From positions 1 to 19,319 of the forward strand of contig JAQVXN010000003.1 in assembly GCA_028709135.1 (NCBI GenBank): a stretch of DNA of 19,319 nt. Reading direction: 5' to 3'. The notes under the pieces were generated by a model. It was not told where the DNA came from. It ran no database searches and saw only the letters and a list, made by a program, of their open reading frames with translations. Position 1 is the first letter of the stretch. Every line of letters starts with the position of its first letter. The DNA is from Bacteroidaceae bacterium. Its GTDB lineage: Bacteria; Bacteroidota; Bacteroidia; Bacteroidales; Bacteroidaceae. This document shows, in pieces, positions 1 through 7,273 of the stretch. Both the position numbers and the translations under genes were made by a program.

Positions 1-1
1 A

Positions 2-944
2 TTTATATTTTTATGGCAAAAAATCTGCTTTTATTGCGGCTCAAATACAACTATCAAACGAGGCCATTTGAAGGGCTTCCAACGTTGGTATTGTAAATCG
101 TGTGGAAAAACTTTTGTTGGTCATAAACGTTTAACAGAAGAAACGGTAAACAGCCGTTATTCGAAGGGTAACTTGACAGTGAAGGATTTGTCTGAAGAGT
201 TTGGCGTATCCCCTAGAACTATCTATAGAAAGTTATCTAAGACTTACAATGAATTGCTTCCTGTTAAGCCAGTCCGTCCCATTGTGGTTCTCATGGATAC
301 CACCTATTGGGGGCGTAACTTCGGCATAGTAATCATAAAGGATTCTTTGCGTGGAGATGTTCTTTGGTATAAGTTCATTGATAGACATGAACGACTTGAG
401 GATTATAAAGAAGGTATTACACATTTAGAGAACTGTGGTTATACAATAGAAGCTATTGTAAGTGATGGTTTTAAGGGACTTAGGCAGATGTTCCCTAATT
501 ATAAATTCCAGTTATGCCAGTTTCATCAGGTGATGACTATTAAAACAAAATTGACCTCCAGGCCTAAGCTTGAAGCATCAAAGGAATTACTGAGAATAGC
601 CTTAATGTTATGCCATACGGATAAAGAATCGTTTGTTGGTGCATTAGATATATGGTATGAAAAATGGGAAGACTTCCTAAAGGAACGAACGATCTGTGAA
701 AATGGAAAATCACACTACACGCACAAAGCTGTACGAAGTGCATATCTAAGTCTTAAACGGAATATGACATGGCTTTGGACATGGTATGATTATCCTAAGA
801 TAAATATACCCAACACGAACAATGCAATAGAGTCACTTAACGCTGATTTGAAGATTTAAACTATACCTACACAAAGGGATTAGTGCTGAAAGAAGAAAAA
901 TCTTCATTCAAGACTTTATAAAAAACCATACACCCAATAGATAG
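2..944 (+). pseudogene. DDE transposase, zinc-ribbon N-terminus, 5'-partial and frameshifted near its 3' end
   Basis: The frame is open to the left edge, so the TTG at 68 is not the real start. Residues read upstream of it give a CFYCG motif at about 26-40, which together with CKSCG at about 92-106 makes a CxxC/CxxC zinc ribbon. A helix-turn-helix-like stretch (LTVKDLSEEFGVSPRTIYRK) follows. Counting the TTG as residue 1, the likely DDE triad is D77 (VLMDTTYW), D133 (VSDGFKG) and E255 (NNAIESLN), with the CQFH motif after the second Asp as in mutator/IS256 transposases. The frame stops at 857-859. Moving by one base after the ATT at 854-856, the reading continues as 28 more residues, including HKGISAERRKIF, to TAG at 942-944; this matches the HxGLS...RR C-terminal pattern of the family. 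One extra T in 855-857 explains this. It is either a disabled copy or a sequencing error; programmed +1 shifting is less likely. Confidence 0.8.
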
Positions 945-962
945 AGGGAGTATGGGATTTTT
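921..962 (+). terminator. Hairpin with T-tracts on both sides at the transposase 3' end
   Basis: The arms CCATACACCC (926-935) and GGGAGTATGG (946-955) pair over ten positions with one A-A mismatch and a ten-base loop. Five T follow on the plus strand (958-962) and five A precede (921-925), so either strand would give a stem plus U-tract. It overlaps the stop codon of the restored transposase frame. It probably ends the transposase transcript and blocks read-through from the opposite side. Confidence 0.55.
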
Positions 963-965
963 CAT

Positions 966-1024
966 GCACATTTTTGTCTCATAAAAGAAAACAACTCCAA
1001 AATAAGCACACTTTTGTCACATAA
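966..1024. repeat. Pair of 19-base imperfect direct repeats near the IS right end
   Basis: Copy one (966-984) and copy two (1006-1024) share the pattern GCACAyTTTTGTCwCATAA and match at 17 of 19 positions, with starts 40 bases apart. Their location between the transposase terminator and the non-IS spacer suggests subterminal transposase-binding sites, but this is inference. Confidence 0.55.
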
Positions 1025-1199
1025 GCCAAATTTCGACCATTTTATTTATCACAATTACAGACTACGTTTAATTACTTTCATAATCAATTCAATAAAATCC
1101 AGAACAAGAAATCGTTGCTTTATTCAAATTGGGGCCACTGGAAACGACTCATTTTTTTCATTCAAAAACTTTCTTTTCTAAGACTCTTTTAAATGTTTG

Positions 1200-1255
1200 T
1201 ATTTGTAAAAAACATGATGTTATTTGTTGAAACAAAGAGGCTATTTGTAAAAAAC
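1200..1255. repeat. Short direct repeat TATTTGTAAAAAAC, two copies
   Basis: The same 14 bases occur at 1200-1213 and 1242-1255, with a related TATTTGTTGAAAC at 1221-1233 between them. In such AT-rich DNA this may be chance or a decayed duplication. No function is apparent. Confidence 0.45.
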
Positions 1256-1487
1256 GCAACAAACATATTTTTATATAAGTCGTATTTCATTGACCAACAG
1301 TCAAAGTAACTTGAAATTTACTGAGAATATTTATGGTTTACGCATATGACATACTTTTATTAATACTGATAGACATATGCTCATAATGTCATTTTAATAA
1401 AAGGGTAACCATCTTCTGCAAATTTTCTTTGCCTATAATAAATATAAAACTAGCGTTTCAGTCTTTTCTTAAAACCTCATAAATAAG

Positions 1488-1517
1488 AATAGACTAAAAG
1501 CTAAAAATTAGTCTATT
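1488..1517. other. 10-bp perfect stem-loop in the spacer
   Basis: AATAGACTAA (1488-1497) pairs exactly with TTAGTCTATT (1508-1517) around a ten-base loop. It lacks a clean T-tract on either strand, so it is at best a weak or secondary terminator for transcripts passing the main terminator after rplQ, or a small dyad binding site. Confidence 0.35.
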
Positions 1518-1660
1518 TCATACAAACTAAAGAATTCAAAAAGCAGCAGATATACACAGCTACTAAATATACAAACCTCATATAAAAGAAATAGTATTGC
1601 CAGTCTCTCAGCCATTTAGTACTTCTACATCAATAACAATAAACAAATACTGCACAAAAT

Positions 1661-1697
1661 AAAAAAGAGAGTCTATCAAATAATATGATACACTCTC
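1661..1697 (-). terminator. Rho-independent terminator of the ribosomal-protein operon
   Basis: Read on the minus strand, GAGAGTGTATCA (1697-1686) pairs with TGATAGACTCTC (1678-1667), twelve positions with one mismatch around a seven-base loop. Six T (1666-1661) and then ATTTT follow at once. It starts about 60 bases after the rplQ stop and is the first strong terminator I see after the last gene of the array, so it probably ends the long transcript. Confidence 0.82.
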
Positions 1698-1757
1698 CTT
1701 CTGTTATACATTCAGCTATGAGGCTCAATCTAACTTTTCATTGTTCTAAGAAACCTT

Positions 1758-2324
1758 TTATTCTGTCTTTACAGACTCTTCTTCTGAAGTTTTCTCAACA
1801 GGAGTCTCCTCCGTTTTGGAATCCTCAGCAAGAGCTGGTTTCTCTACATCAGATTTTACTTCTTCAGACGCTGTTTCCTGTCCATCTGCAACCTGCTCTT
1901 TTGCTGCATTATGACGACCTGCACGGCGTGCGCGGGTCTTTTTCTTTGAGGTCTTAGCCATATTTTCATCGAAATCGACAAATTCGATGAAGCACATGGA
2001 AGCACCGTCATCCTGACGAGTACCTAATTTAATTATACGTGTATATCCACCGGGACGCTCAGCAACCTTAACGGAGATCTCTTTAAAAAGTTCCTTAACG
2101 GCCTCTTTTTCTTTTAAATAACTGAAGACTACACGACGAGAATTTGTTGTATCGTCTTTACTTTTTGTAATAAGCGGCTCAACATATTTTCTAAGAGCCT
2201 TTGCCTTTGCAACCGTTGTCGTGATTCTCTTATAACGAATCAAGGAGCATGCCATGTTTGAAAGCATAGACGCCCTATGAGAAGCGGTACGACTCAGGTG
2301 ATTAAATTTTTTATTATGTCTCAT
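1758..2324 (-). CDS. rplQ: 50S ribosomal protein L17 with acidic C-terminal tail
   Basis: L17 is a large-subunit protein near the peptide exit tunnel. The N-terminus MRHNKKFNHLSRTASHRASM and the segment with RITTTVAKAKALRKYVEPLIT are diagnostic, and the YTRIIKL..RQDDGA region is the C-terminal part of the core. The core ends near residue 120. A basic KKKTRARRAGRH patch follows, then about 50 residues rich in Glu, Ser, Thr and Lys, giving 188 residues against roughly 120-130 in most bacteria. Long tails of this sort are usual for Bacteroidota L17, and this one is probably disordered. Only three bases separate its ATG from the rpoA stop, so translation is likely coupled. It is the last gene of the array; the terminator lies about 60 bases on. 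Confidence 0.96.
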   Translation of the reverse strand: MRHNKKFNHLSRTASHRASMLSNMACSLIRYKRITTTVAKAKALRKYVEPLITKSKDDTTNSRRVVFSYLKEKEAVKELFKEISVKVAERPGGYTRIIKLGTRQDDGASMCFIEFVDFDENMAKTSKKKTRARRAGRHNAAKEQVADGQETASEEVKSDVEKPALAEDSKTEETPVEKTSEEESVKTE

Positions 2325-2327
2325 GAT

Positions 2328-3320
2328 TTAATCTTTATCAAATTTATACTTGGAAATATCAATTCCAAAAGACAGATTCAGACTCTCCAATAAGTTTTCA
2401 AGTTCAGAGAGAGACTTCTTACCAAAATTACGGAACTTTAAAAGATCGTTTTTGTTGAAAGAAACTAAATCGCCCAGAGTTTCCACATCAGCAGCCTTCA
2501 AACAGTTGAGTGCACGGACAGAAAGGTCCATATCGACCAACTTTGTTTTCAACAACTGACGCATGCGCAATGACTCCTCATCAAACTCTTCATGAACGTC
2601 TTCCTCAGAGTTCTCGATAGTAATCTTGTCCTCTGAAAACAACATAAAGTGATATATCAGAATTTTTGCTGCCTCTTTTAGAGCTTCTTTCGGATGAATG
2701 GATCCATCAGTTGTAACTTCGATTGTCAATCGGTCATAGTCAGTCTTCTGATCCACGCGATAGTCATCAACCGTATATTTTACAGAACGGATAGGGGTGT
2801 AAATGGAGTCAATCGGCAACATGTTCACGGTGTTACAAAACTGTCTGTTTTCATCAGCAGGCACATAACCACGTCCCTTATTAATCGTGAGCTCAATATT
2901 CATTGAAGCTTTTGGATCAATATGGCAAATCACCAATTCAGGATTTAACACTTCAAATCCGGTAAGGAACTTTCCTATATCACCGGCTTTAAAATCTGTA
3001 GAATTTTCAACGGTGATACTAACCTTTTCATTTTCAAATTCGTTTACTAACTGCTTAAAGCGTACCTGCTTCAAGTTAAGTATAATATTGGTTACATCCT
3101 CACGAACCCCGGGGACAGTAGAAAACTCGTGTTCAACGCCATCAATCTTAATGGTATTGATAGCGAAGCCTTCCAAAGAAGACAACAGGATGCGCCGTAA
3201 CGCATTTCCTATCGTTGTGCCAAAACCGGGCTCCAAGGGACGGAATTCAAACTTTCCGTAACTTGAAGACTCTTCCAACATTATAACTTTTTCAGGTTTT
3301 TGAAATGCTAATATCGCCAT
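2328..3320 (-). CDS. rpoA: DNA-directed RNA polymerase alpha subunit
   Basis: The alpha dimer is the scaffold on which beta and beta' assemble, and its C-terminal domain contacts promoter UP elements and activators. The N-terminal domain (about 1-235) has the family block FEFRPLEPGFGTTIGNALRR and LLSSLEG. After an acidic linker with SEEDVHEEFDEES, the C-terminal domain (about 255-320) has VRALNCLKAADV, matching the DNA-binding VRSANCLKAE helix of E. coli with the key Arg at about residue 259, and NFGKKSLSELE for the second contact. Length 330 is normal. It follows rpsD by 11 bases and precedes rplQ by three, the standard end of the alpha operon. Confidence 0.98.
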   Translation of the reverse strand: MAILAFQKPEKVIMLEESSSYGKFEFRPLEPGFGTTIGNALRRILLSSLEGFAINTIKIDGVEHEFSTVPGVREDVTNIILNLKQVRFKQLVNEFENEKVSITVENSTDFKAGDIGKFLTGFEVLNPELVICHIDPKASMNIELTINKGRGYVPADENRQFCNTVNMLPIDSIYTPIRSVKYTVDDYRVDQKTDYDRLTIEVTTDGSIHPKEALKEAAKILIYHFMLFSEDKITIENSEEDVHEEFDEESLRMRQLLKTKLVDMDLSVRALNCLKAADVETLGDLVSFNKNDLLKFRNFGKKSLSELENLLESLNLSFGIDISKYKFDKD

Positions 3321-3331
3321 GGATTTAATTT

Positions 3332-3937
3332 TTATTTGGAATACAATTCAACGATCAACTGCTCCTTAATGTTTTCAGGAATATCTGCTCTATCCGGCAT
3401 GTGAAGCAGTTTACCGCACTTAGTATTTTCATCCCATTCCAACCAAGGATACTTACTATGATTAAATCCGGCCAACGCTTCAGCAATAACTTCAAGAGAT
3501 TTTGATTTCTCACGAACACCAATAATCTGACCTGGTTTAACAGAATACGACGGAATATTAACCACATTGCCGTCAACAATGATATGTTTGTGGTTAACCA
3601 ACTGACGTGCAGCTGCTCGTGTAGGAGCAATGCCCAAACGATATACAATATTGTCCAAACGACCCTCTAAAAGCTGCATCAATACTTCACCGGTAACGCC
3701 ACTAACACGGGTAGCCTTGTCGAACATATTACGAAATTGACGTTCAAGTACGCCATAAGTATACTTAGCCTTTTGCTTTTCTGCAAGCATAGTTCCATAC
3801 TCGGAAGTTTTACGGCGACGATCATTTCCATGTTGACCGGGAGGGAAATTTCTTTTGCTTAAAACCTTATCAGGTCCGAAGATTGGTTCTCCGAACTTAC
3901 GTGAAATACGTGATTTTGGTCCTGTATATTTAGCCAT
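3332..3937 (-). CDS. rpsD: 30S ribosomal protein S4
   Basis: S4 is a primary 16S rRNA binder that nucleates 30S assembly and lines the mRNA entry site. The sequence has KFGEPIFGPDK and PPGQHGNDRRRKTSEYG near the N-terminus. An S4 RNA-binding fold follows, with RLDNIVYRLGIAPTRAAARQ and LVNHKHIIVDGNVVNIPSY at about 92-130. Length 201 is typical. The N-terminus has no zinc-binding cysteines, so this is the C-minus form. In E. coli S4 represses its own alpha operon; no equivalent pseudoknot could be recognised here by eye. The gap to rpsK upstream is 29 bases. Confidence 0.98.
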   Translation of the reverse strand: MAKYTGPKSRISRKFGEPIFGPDKVLSKRNFPPGQHGNDRRRKTSEYGTMLAEKQKAKYTYGVLERQFRNMFDKATRVSGVTGEVLMQLLEGRLDNIVYRLGIAPTRAAARQLVNHKHIIVDGNVVNIPSYSVKPGQIIGVREKSKSLEVIAEALAGFNHSKYPWLEWDENTKCGKLLHMPDRADIPENIKEQLIVELYSK

Positions 3938-3966
3938 TTTTTTAATATTTTACTGATTACCTAAAT

Positions 3967-4356
3967 TTATACTCTTCTTCTCTTAGGTGGACGACAACCA
4001 TTATGAGGTAATGGAGTTACGTCAACTATTTCAGTAACTTCTATGCCAGCTCCATGAATTGCTCTAATCGCAGATTCACGGCCATTACCCGGACCTTTAA
4101 CATATGCTTTAACTTTACGTAGACCCAAATCGTAAGCTACCTTAGCACAATCTTGTGCCGCCATTTGAGCTGCATAAGGCGTATTTTTCTTAGATCCGCG
4201 AAAACCCATCTTGCCAGCAGATGACTGACAAATTATTTGGCCTTCACTGTTAGCCAGAGACACAATAACATTATTAAAGGAGCTATGAACATGTAACTGC
4301 CCCATAGCATCAACCTTTACTACTCGTTTTTTTGCTGCAACTGATTTCTTTGCCAT
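3967..4356 (-). CDS. rpsK: 30S ribosomal protein S11
   Basis: S11 sits on the 30S platform near the mRNA exit and E site. Recognisable blocks are HVHSSFNNVIVSLANSEGQI, SSAGKMGFRGSKKNTPYAAQ and the C-terminal VDVTPLPHNGCRPPKRRRV, which is nearly invariant in the family. The N-terminus has a basic, Ala/Lys/Val-rich extension (MAKKSVAAKKRVVKVDAMG) as in many bacteria. Length 129 is normal. It starts nine bases after rpsM and is followed by rpsD, as in the alpha operon. Confidence 0.98.
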   Translation of the reverse strand: MAKKSVAAKKRVVKVDAMGQLHVHSSFNNVIVSLANSEGQIICQSSAGKMGFRGSKKNTPYAAQMAAQDCAKVAYDLGLRKVKAYVKGPGNGRESAIRAIHGAGIEVTEIVDVTPLPHNGCRPPKRRRV

Positions 4357-4365
4357 AATTACCTA

Positions 4366-4746
4366 TTATTTAGTAGCTTTTTTCTTGTTAGCAACGGTCT
4401 TTTTCTTTCCTTTTCGTGTACGAGCATTATTTTTCGTACTCTGGCCACGTACTGGAAGGCCTAAACGATGGCGAACACCACGATAACAACCAATATCCAT
4501 CAAACGCTTAATATTCATCTGAACCTCAGAGCGAAGATCGCCTTCTACTTTAAAGCTACTTCCAATGATTTCACGAATTTTTGCAGTTTGGTCATCAGTC
4601 CAATCTTTTACTTTAATGTCGCGATCTATGCCGGCCTTATCCAAAACCTTCACTGCACGGCTGCGGCCTATTCCGAAAATATAGGTCAAAGCGACTTCAC
4701 CTCGCTTGTTTTGAGGTAAATCTACACCAACAATTCTTATTGCCAT
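4366..4746 (-). CDS. rpsM: 30S ribosomal protein S13
   Basis: S13 is in the head of the 30S subunit and makes the B1 bridges with L5 and the 23S A-site finger. The sequence has MAIRIVGVDLPQNKRGEVAL at the start and the helix-two-turn-helix YIFGIGRSRAVKVLDKAGI. The conserved GCYRGVRHRLGLPVRGQ block at about 92-108 is followed by a very basic tail, RTRKGKKKTVANKKKATK, which reaches toward P-site tRNA. Length 126 is usual. It follows rpmJ by 28 bases, the normal start of the alpha group. Confidence 0.98.
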   Translation of the reverse strand: MAIRIVGVDLPQNKRGEVALTYIFGIGRSRAVKVLDKAGIDRDIKVKDWTDDQTAKIREIIGSSFKVEGDLRSEVQMNIKRLMDIGCYRGVRHRLGLPVRGQSTKNNARTRKGKKKTVANKKKATK

Positions 4747-4774
4747 ATATTATCTTACTATTTTTGCTATTTAA

Positions 4775-4891
4775 CTAACCCTGACGCAATTTGAACTTCG
4801 GGTTCTTTTTATTAATCACAAACAGACGCCCCTTGCGACGAACAATTTTGCACTCAGGGGTGCGCTTTTTTATAGATACTTTTGTCTTCAT
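4775..4891 (-). CDS. rpmJ: 50S ribosomal protein L36, zinc-free form
   Basis: I read this 38-residue gene directly from the minus strand between infA and rpsM. It begins MKTKVSIKKRTPECKIVRRK and ends with KFKLRQG and TAG. The CKIxRRKG core and the RQG end identify L36. Classical L36 binds zinc through three Cys and one His; here only Cys14 of the four remains, with Thr11, Asn27 and Phe33 in the other places, so the metal site is gone. Zinc-free L36 variants are known in bacteria. It begins 12 bases after the infA stop, in its usual place. Confidence 0.95.
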   Translation of the reverse strand: MKTKVSIKKRTPECKIVRRKGRLFVINKKNPKFKLRQG

Positions 4892-4903
4892 ATTTTGTAT
4901 ATT

Positions 4904-5122
4904 TTATTTATATCTGAATACAATTCTGCCCTTCGACAAATCATAGGGACTCATCTCTACTTTAACCTTATCACCGGGAAGAATTCTTATATAATGTAAT
5001 CTCATCTTCCCCGATAAATGAGCTGTTATTTGATGACCATTCTCCAACTCAATACGAAACATTGCATTGGAAAGCGCTTCCAAAATAACACCATCTTGTT
5101 CTATTGCCGATTGTTTAGACAT
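4904..5122 (-). CDS. infA: Translation initiation factor IF-1
   Basis: IF-1 is a single S1/OB-fold protein that occupies the 30S A site during initiation and helps IF-2 and IF-3. The sequence has AIEQDGVILEALSNAMFRIE, the GHQITAHLSGKMRLHYIRI strand-loop region and GDKVKVEMSPYDLSKGRI, all close to the family consensus. Length 72 is exactly typical. It lies three bases after map and 12 before rpmJ. The start shown is the first ATG after the map stop, with only a weak GAAAG purine stretch before it. Confidence 0.98.
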   Translation of the reverse strand: MSKQSAIEQDGVILEALSNAMFRIELENGHQITAHLSGKMRLHYIRILPGDKVKVEMSPYDLSKGRIVFRYK

Positions 5123-5125
5123 CTT

Positions 5126-5920
5126 TCAATATAATTTACCTTCTACTTTTTCTACTTCTTCAAAAGAAGACATAATATCAGCTTTACCATGATGAATTGC
5201 TATAGTATGCTCAAAATGTGCGGCCGGTTTACCATCGCGTGTCACAATAGTCCAGCCATCATCCAAAACATATATCTCTCGGGAACCCATCGTTATCATT
5301 GGCTCTATAGCTATACACAAACCGTTTTTAAGAATCATGCCATTACCACGATGTCCATAATTTGGAACCATCGGATCTTCATGCATTTCATGGCCAATAC
5401 CATGACCTACTAGTTCACGTACTACTCCGTATCCACGACTTTCACAATGATTCTGAACAGCATAACCAATATCACCAAGTCGATGACCAGCTATAGCTGT
5501 CTGAATTCCCAAATAAAGACTCTCTTTCGTCGTCTTCAACAATTCCTTAACTTCAGGCTTAACTTCTCCAACACAAAATGTATAACAGGAATCTCCGTTA
5601 AAACCATTCAGTAAAGTACCACAATCAACTGATACTATATCACCATTTTTAAGTGGCTCATCCGTGGGTATACCATGAACGACCTGCTCATTAACAGAAG
5701 TACAAACAGAAGCTGGAAAAGGACCCCCATAAGGATTAGGCACACCTTTAAACGTAGGTACAGCATGATTGTCACGAATGAAAGTATCTGCTAACTTATC
5801 TATCTGTCGCGTTGTTACACCTTCTTTTATTATTCGCGCTATTTCACCAAGCGTTTTACCAACAAGTAAATTTGCTTGCCTTAGTAATTCTATTTCGTCT
5901 TCTGTTTTTAAGTATATCAT
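5126..5920 (-). CDS. map: Methionine aminopeptidase, type I
   Basis: This cytosolic metalloenzyme removes the initiator Met from new proteins when the second residue is small. The five metal ligands of the pita-bread fold can be placed: D99 in VSVDCGT, D110 in GFNGDSCY, H173 in GHGIGHEMHE, E206 in AIEPM and E237 in HFEHT, each about two residues beyond the E. coli positions. H82 (VVHGIP) and H180 fit the substrate-side histidines. The short N-terminus without a zinc-finger extension marks bacterial type Ia, and 264 residues is normal. It sits between secY (seven bases) and infA (three bases); adk, often found before map in other phyla, is absent here. Confidence 0.98.
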   Translation of the reverse strand: MIYLKTEDEIELLRQANLLVGKTLGEIARIIKEGVTTRQIDKLADTFIRDNHAVPTFKGVPNPYGGPFPASVCTSVNEQVVHGIPTDEPLKNGDIVSVDCGTLLNGFNGDSCYTFCVGEVKPEVKELLKTTKESLYLGIQTAIAGHRLGDIGYAVQNHCESRGYGVVRELVGHGIGHEMHEDPMVPNYGHRGNGMILKNGLCIAIEPMITMGSREIYVLDDGWTIVTRDGKPAAHFEHTIAIHHGKADIMSSFEEVEKVEGKLY

Positions 5921-5927
5921 AATCTAA

Positions 5928-7271
5928 TTAATATGCACTGACACTACTACGTGAACGCGTACGACCAGCACTTAGCAATCCATCATAATGACGGACAAGA
6001 AGATAGCTCTCTATTTGCTGCAGCGTATCTAAAACAACCCCAACTAAAATCAGCAGAGATGTTCCTCCAAAAAACTGTGCAAAAGATTGATTGATTCCAA
6101 ACAATTTGGCAAATGCCGGCATAATCGCAATAAACGCAATAAACAACGAACCTGGCAAGGTTATACGCGACATTACATTATCCAAATAATCAGCGGTACT
6201 TTTTCCGGGTTTGATGCCAGGAATGAAACCATTATTACGCTTCAATTCTTCCGACATTTGAACTGGATTCAAAGTAATTGCAGTATAGAAATATGTAAAT
6301 GCAACAACAAGAATTACAAATACAATATTATATAATAAGCTATTAACATCCATAAAACTGCGGAGAATGTATCCACCACCATCTTTTGTGCCATAGTTAG
6401 CCATTGTCAAAGGAATGAACATTAACGCTTGCGCAAAAATAATAGGCATTACATTCGCAGCAAAGAGTTTAACTGGAATATATTGACGCGCACCACCATA
6501 CTGACGGTTATTTACAACACGTTTTGCATACTGTACAGGCACTTTACGAGTAGCTTGAACAAGCAAAATTGATGCTGCAATTACAAACAGTAATGCAATG
6601 ATTTCAAACAAGAACTTAACTAAACCACCAGCAGCCGGAGAGGTAAATGCAGTAACAAATTCCTGAGTCAATGCCTGAGGTAAACGGGCAATGATACCTA
6701 CCATAATAATCAGAGAGATACCATTTCCAACTCCTTTATCAGTAATACGCTCACCCAGCCAAAGAATAAACATACTTCCAGCCGCAAGAATCAATGTTGA
6801 ACTAAACAAAAACCAAGGCCAACTTAATATGCCATTCATAGCTGCCCCAGCCATTGATTTAAGATTAATCATATACATAGGTGCCTGAAAGACCAGAATA
6901 CCAATCGTCAGATAACGTGTATATTGATTAATCTTGCGGTGTCCACTCTCACCTTCACGCTGCATCTTCTGGAAATATGGTACAGCTACAGCAAGCAATT
7001 GCATCACAATTGAAGCTGAGATATAGGGCATAATACCCAGTCCAAAAATTGATGCGTTGGAGAATGCACCTCCTGAAAACATATTCAAGAGAGACATCAA
7101 TCCCGTACTAGTCTGTTCATGCAACTTTGTCAGCTTCTCTGGATCAATTCCTGGTAAAACCACAAACGAGCCAAAACGATAGATAGCAATAAAAAGTGTA
7201 GTGATCAGAAGACGAATTTTAAGGTCTTTGATTCTCCAAATATTCTTTAATGTCTCAATGAATTTTTTCAT
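5928..7271 (-). CDS. secY: Preprotein translocase subunit SecY
   Basis: SecY is the channel of the inner-membrane SecYEG translocon. The 447 residues contain the ten hydrophobic segments expected. The first is at about 18-40 (IRLLITTLFIAIYRFGS), followed by the plug region with LLNMFSGGAFSNASIFGLGI, then GIMPYISASIVMQL. The cytosolic loop YAKRVVNNRQYGGARQYIPV precedes the seventh segment, and the pore-side NPVQMSEELKRNNGFIPGIK before segment nine is also conserved. The C-terminus ends in a short basic, Ser/Arg-rich tail. It begins two bases after rplO, at its usual place near the end of the spc operon, and tight spacing suggests translational coupling. Confidence 0.98.
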   Translation of the reverse strand: MKKFIETLKNIWRIKDLKIRLLITTLFIAIYRFGSFVVLPGIDPEKLTKLHEQTSTGLMSLLNMFSGGAFSNASIFGLGIMPYISASIVMQLLAVAVPYFQKMQREGESGHRKINQYTRYLTIGILVFQAPMYMINLKSMAGAAMNGILSWPWFLFSSTLILAAGSMFILWLGERITDKGVGNGISLIIMVGIIARLPQALTQEFVTAFTSPAAGGLVKFLFEIIALLFVIAASILLVQATRKVPVQYAKRVVNNRQYGGARQYIPVKLFAANVMPIIFAQALMFIPLTMANYGTKDGGGYILRSFMDVNSLLYNIVFVILVVAFTYFYTAITLNPVQMSEELKRNNGFIPGIKPGKSTADYLDNVMSRITLPGSLFIAFIAIMPAFAKLFGINQSFAQFFGGTSLLILVGVVLDTLQQIESYLLVRHYDGLLSAGRTRSRSSVSAY

Positions 7272-7273
7272 TG

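Larger units (their letters stand above)
1..1027 (+). mobile_element. Partial insertion sequence, IS256-related (zinc-ribbon, IS1249-like) type, right-hand part
   Basis: The window opens inside a transposase gene, so the left end of the element lies outside. The right part contains the transposase 3' end, a hairpin with T-tracts on both sides at 921-962, and two near-identical 19-base direct repeats at 966-984 and 1006-1024. I place the right boundary just after the second repeat by inference, because such repeats near the end of an element could be transposase-binding sites; neither the terminal inverted repeat nor a target duplication can be confirmed without the left end. It lies tail-to-tail with the ribosomal operon and beyond that operon's terminator, a place where insertion should not disturb essential genes. 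Confidence 0.6.
1028..1660. other. AT-rich spacer with no supportable gene
   Basis: No open frame here has plausible codon use or a recognisable product, and I see no tRNA or structured RNA. I also found no convincing Bacteroides-type promoter (TTTG with TAnnTTTG) on either strand. It contains short repeats: a 14-base direct repeat at 1200-1213 and 1242-1255, a 10-base inverted repeat at 1354-1363 and 1394-1403, a 7-base inverted repeat at 1342-1348 and 1374-1380, and a 10-bp stem-loop at 1488-1517. It separates the IS from the ribosomal operon's terminator. Confidence 0.6.

Noticed and set aside
855..861. TTTAAAC at the transposase break, which resembles a -1 slippery heptamer
   Set aside because: The heptamer is in the wrong register for the incoming frame, and the shift needed is +1, not -1. 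A one-base insertion explains the data more simply.
1028..1660. tRNA, small RNA or hidden peptide gene in the spacer
   Set aside because: No cloverleaf, no promoter-like pair and no open frame with credible composition was found.
1685..1957. 90-residue plus-strand open frame overlapping the 3' end of rplQ
   Set aside because: It begins inside the minus-strand terminator hairpin and mirrors the low-complexity L17 tail; nothing in it looks like a real protein.
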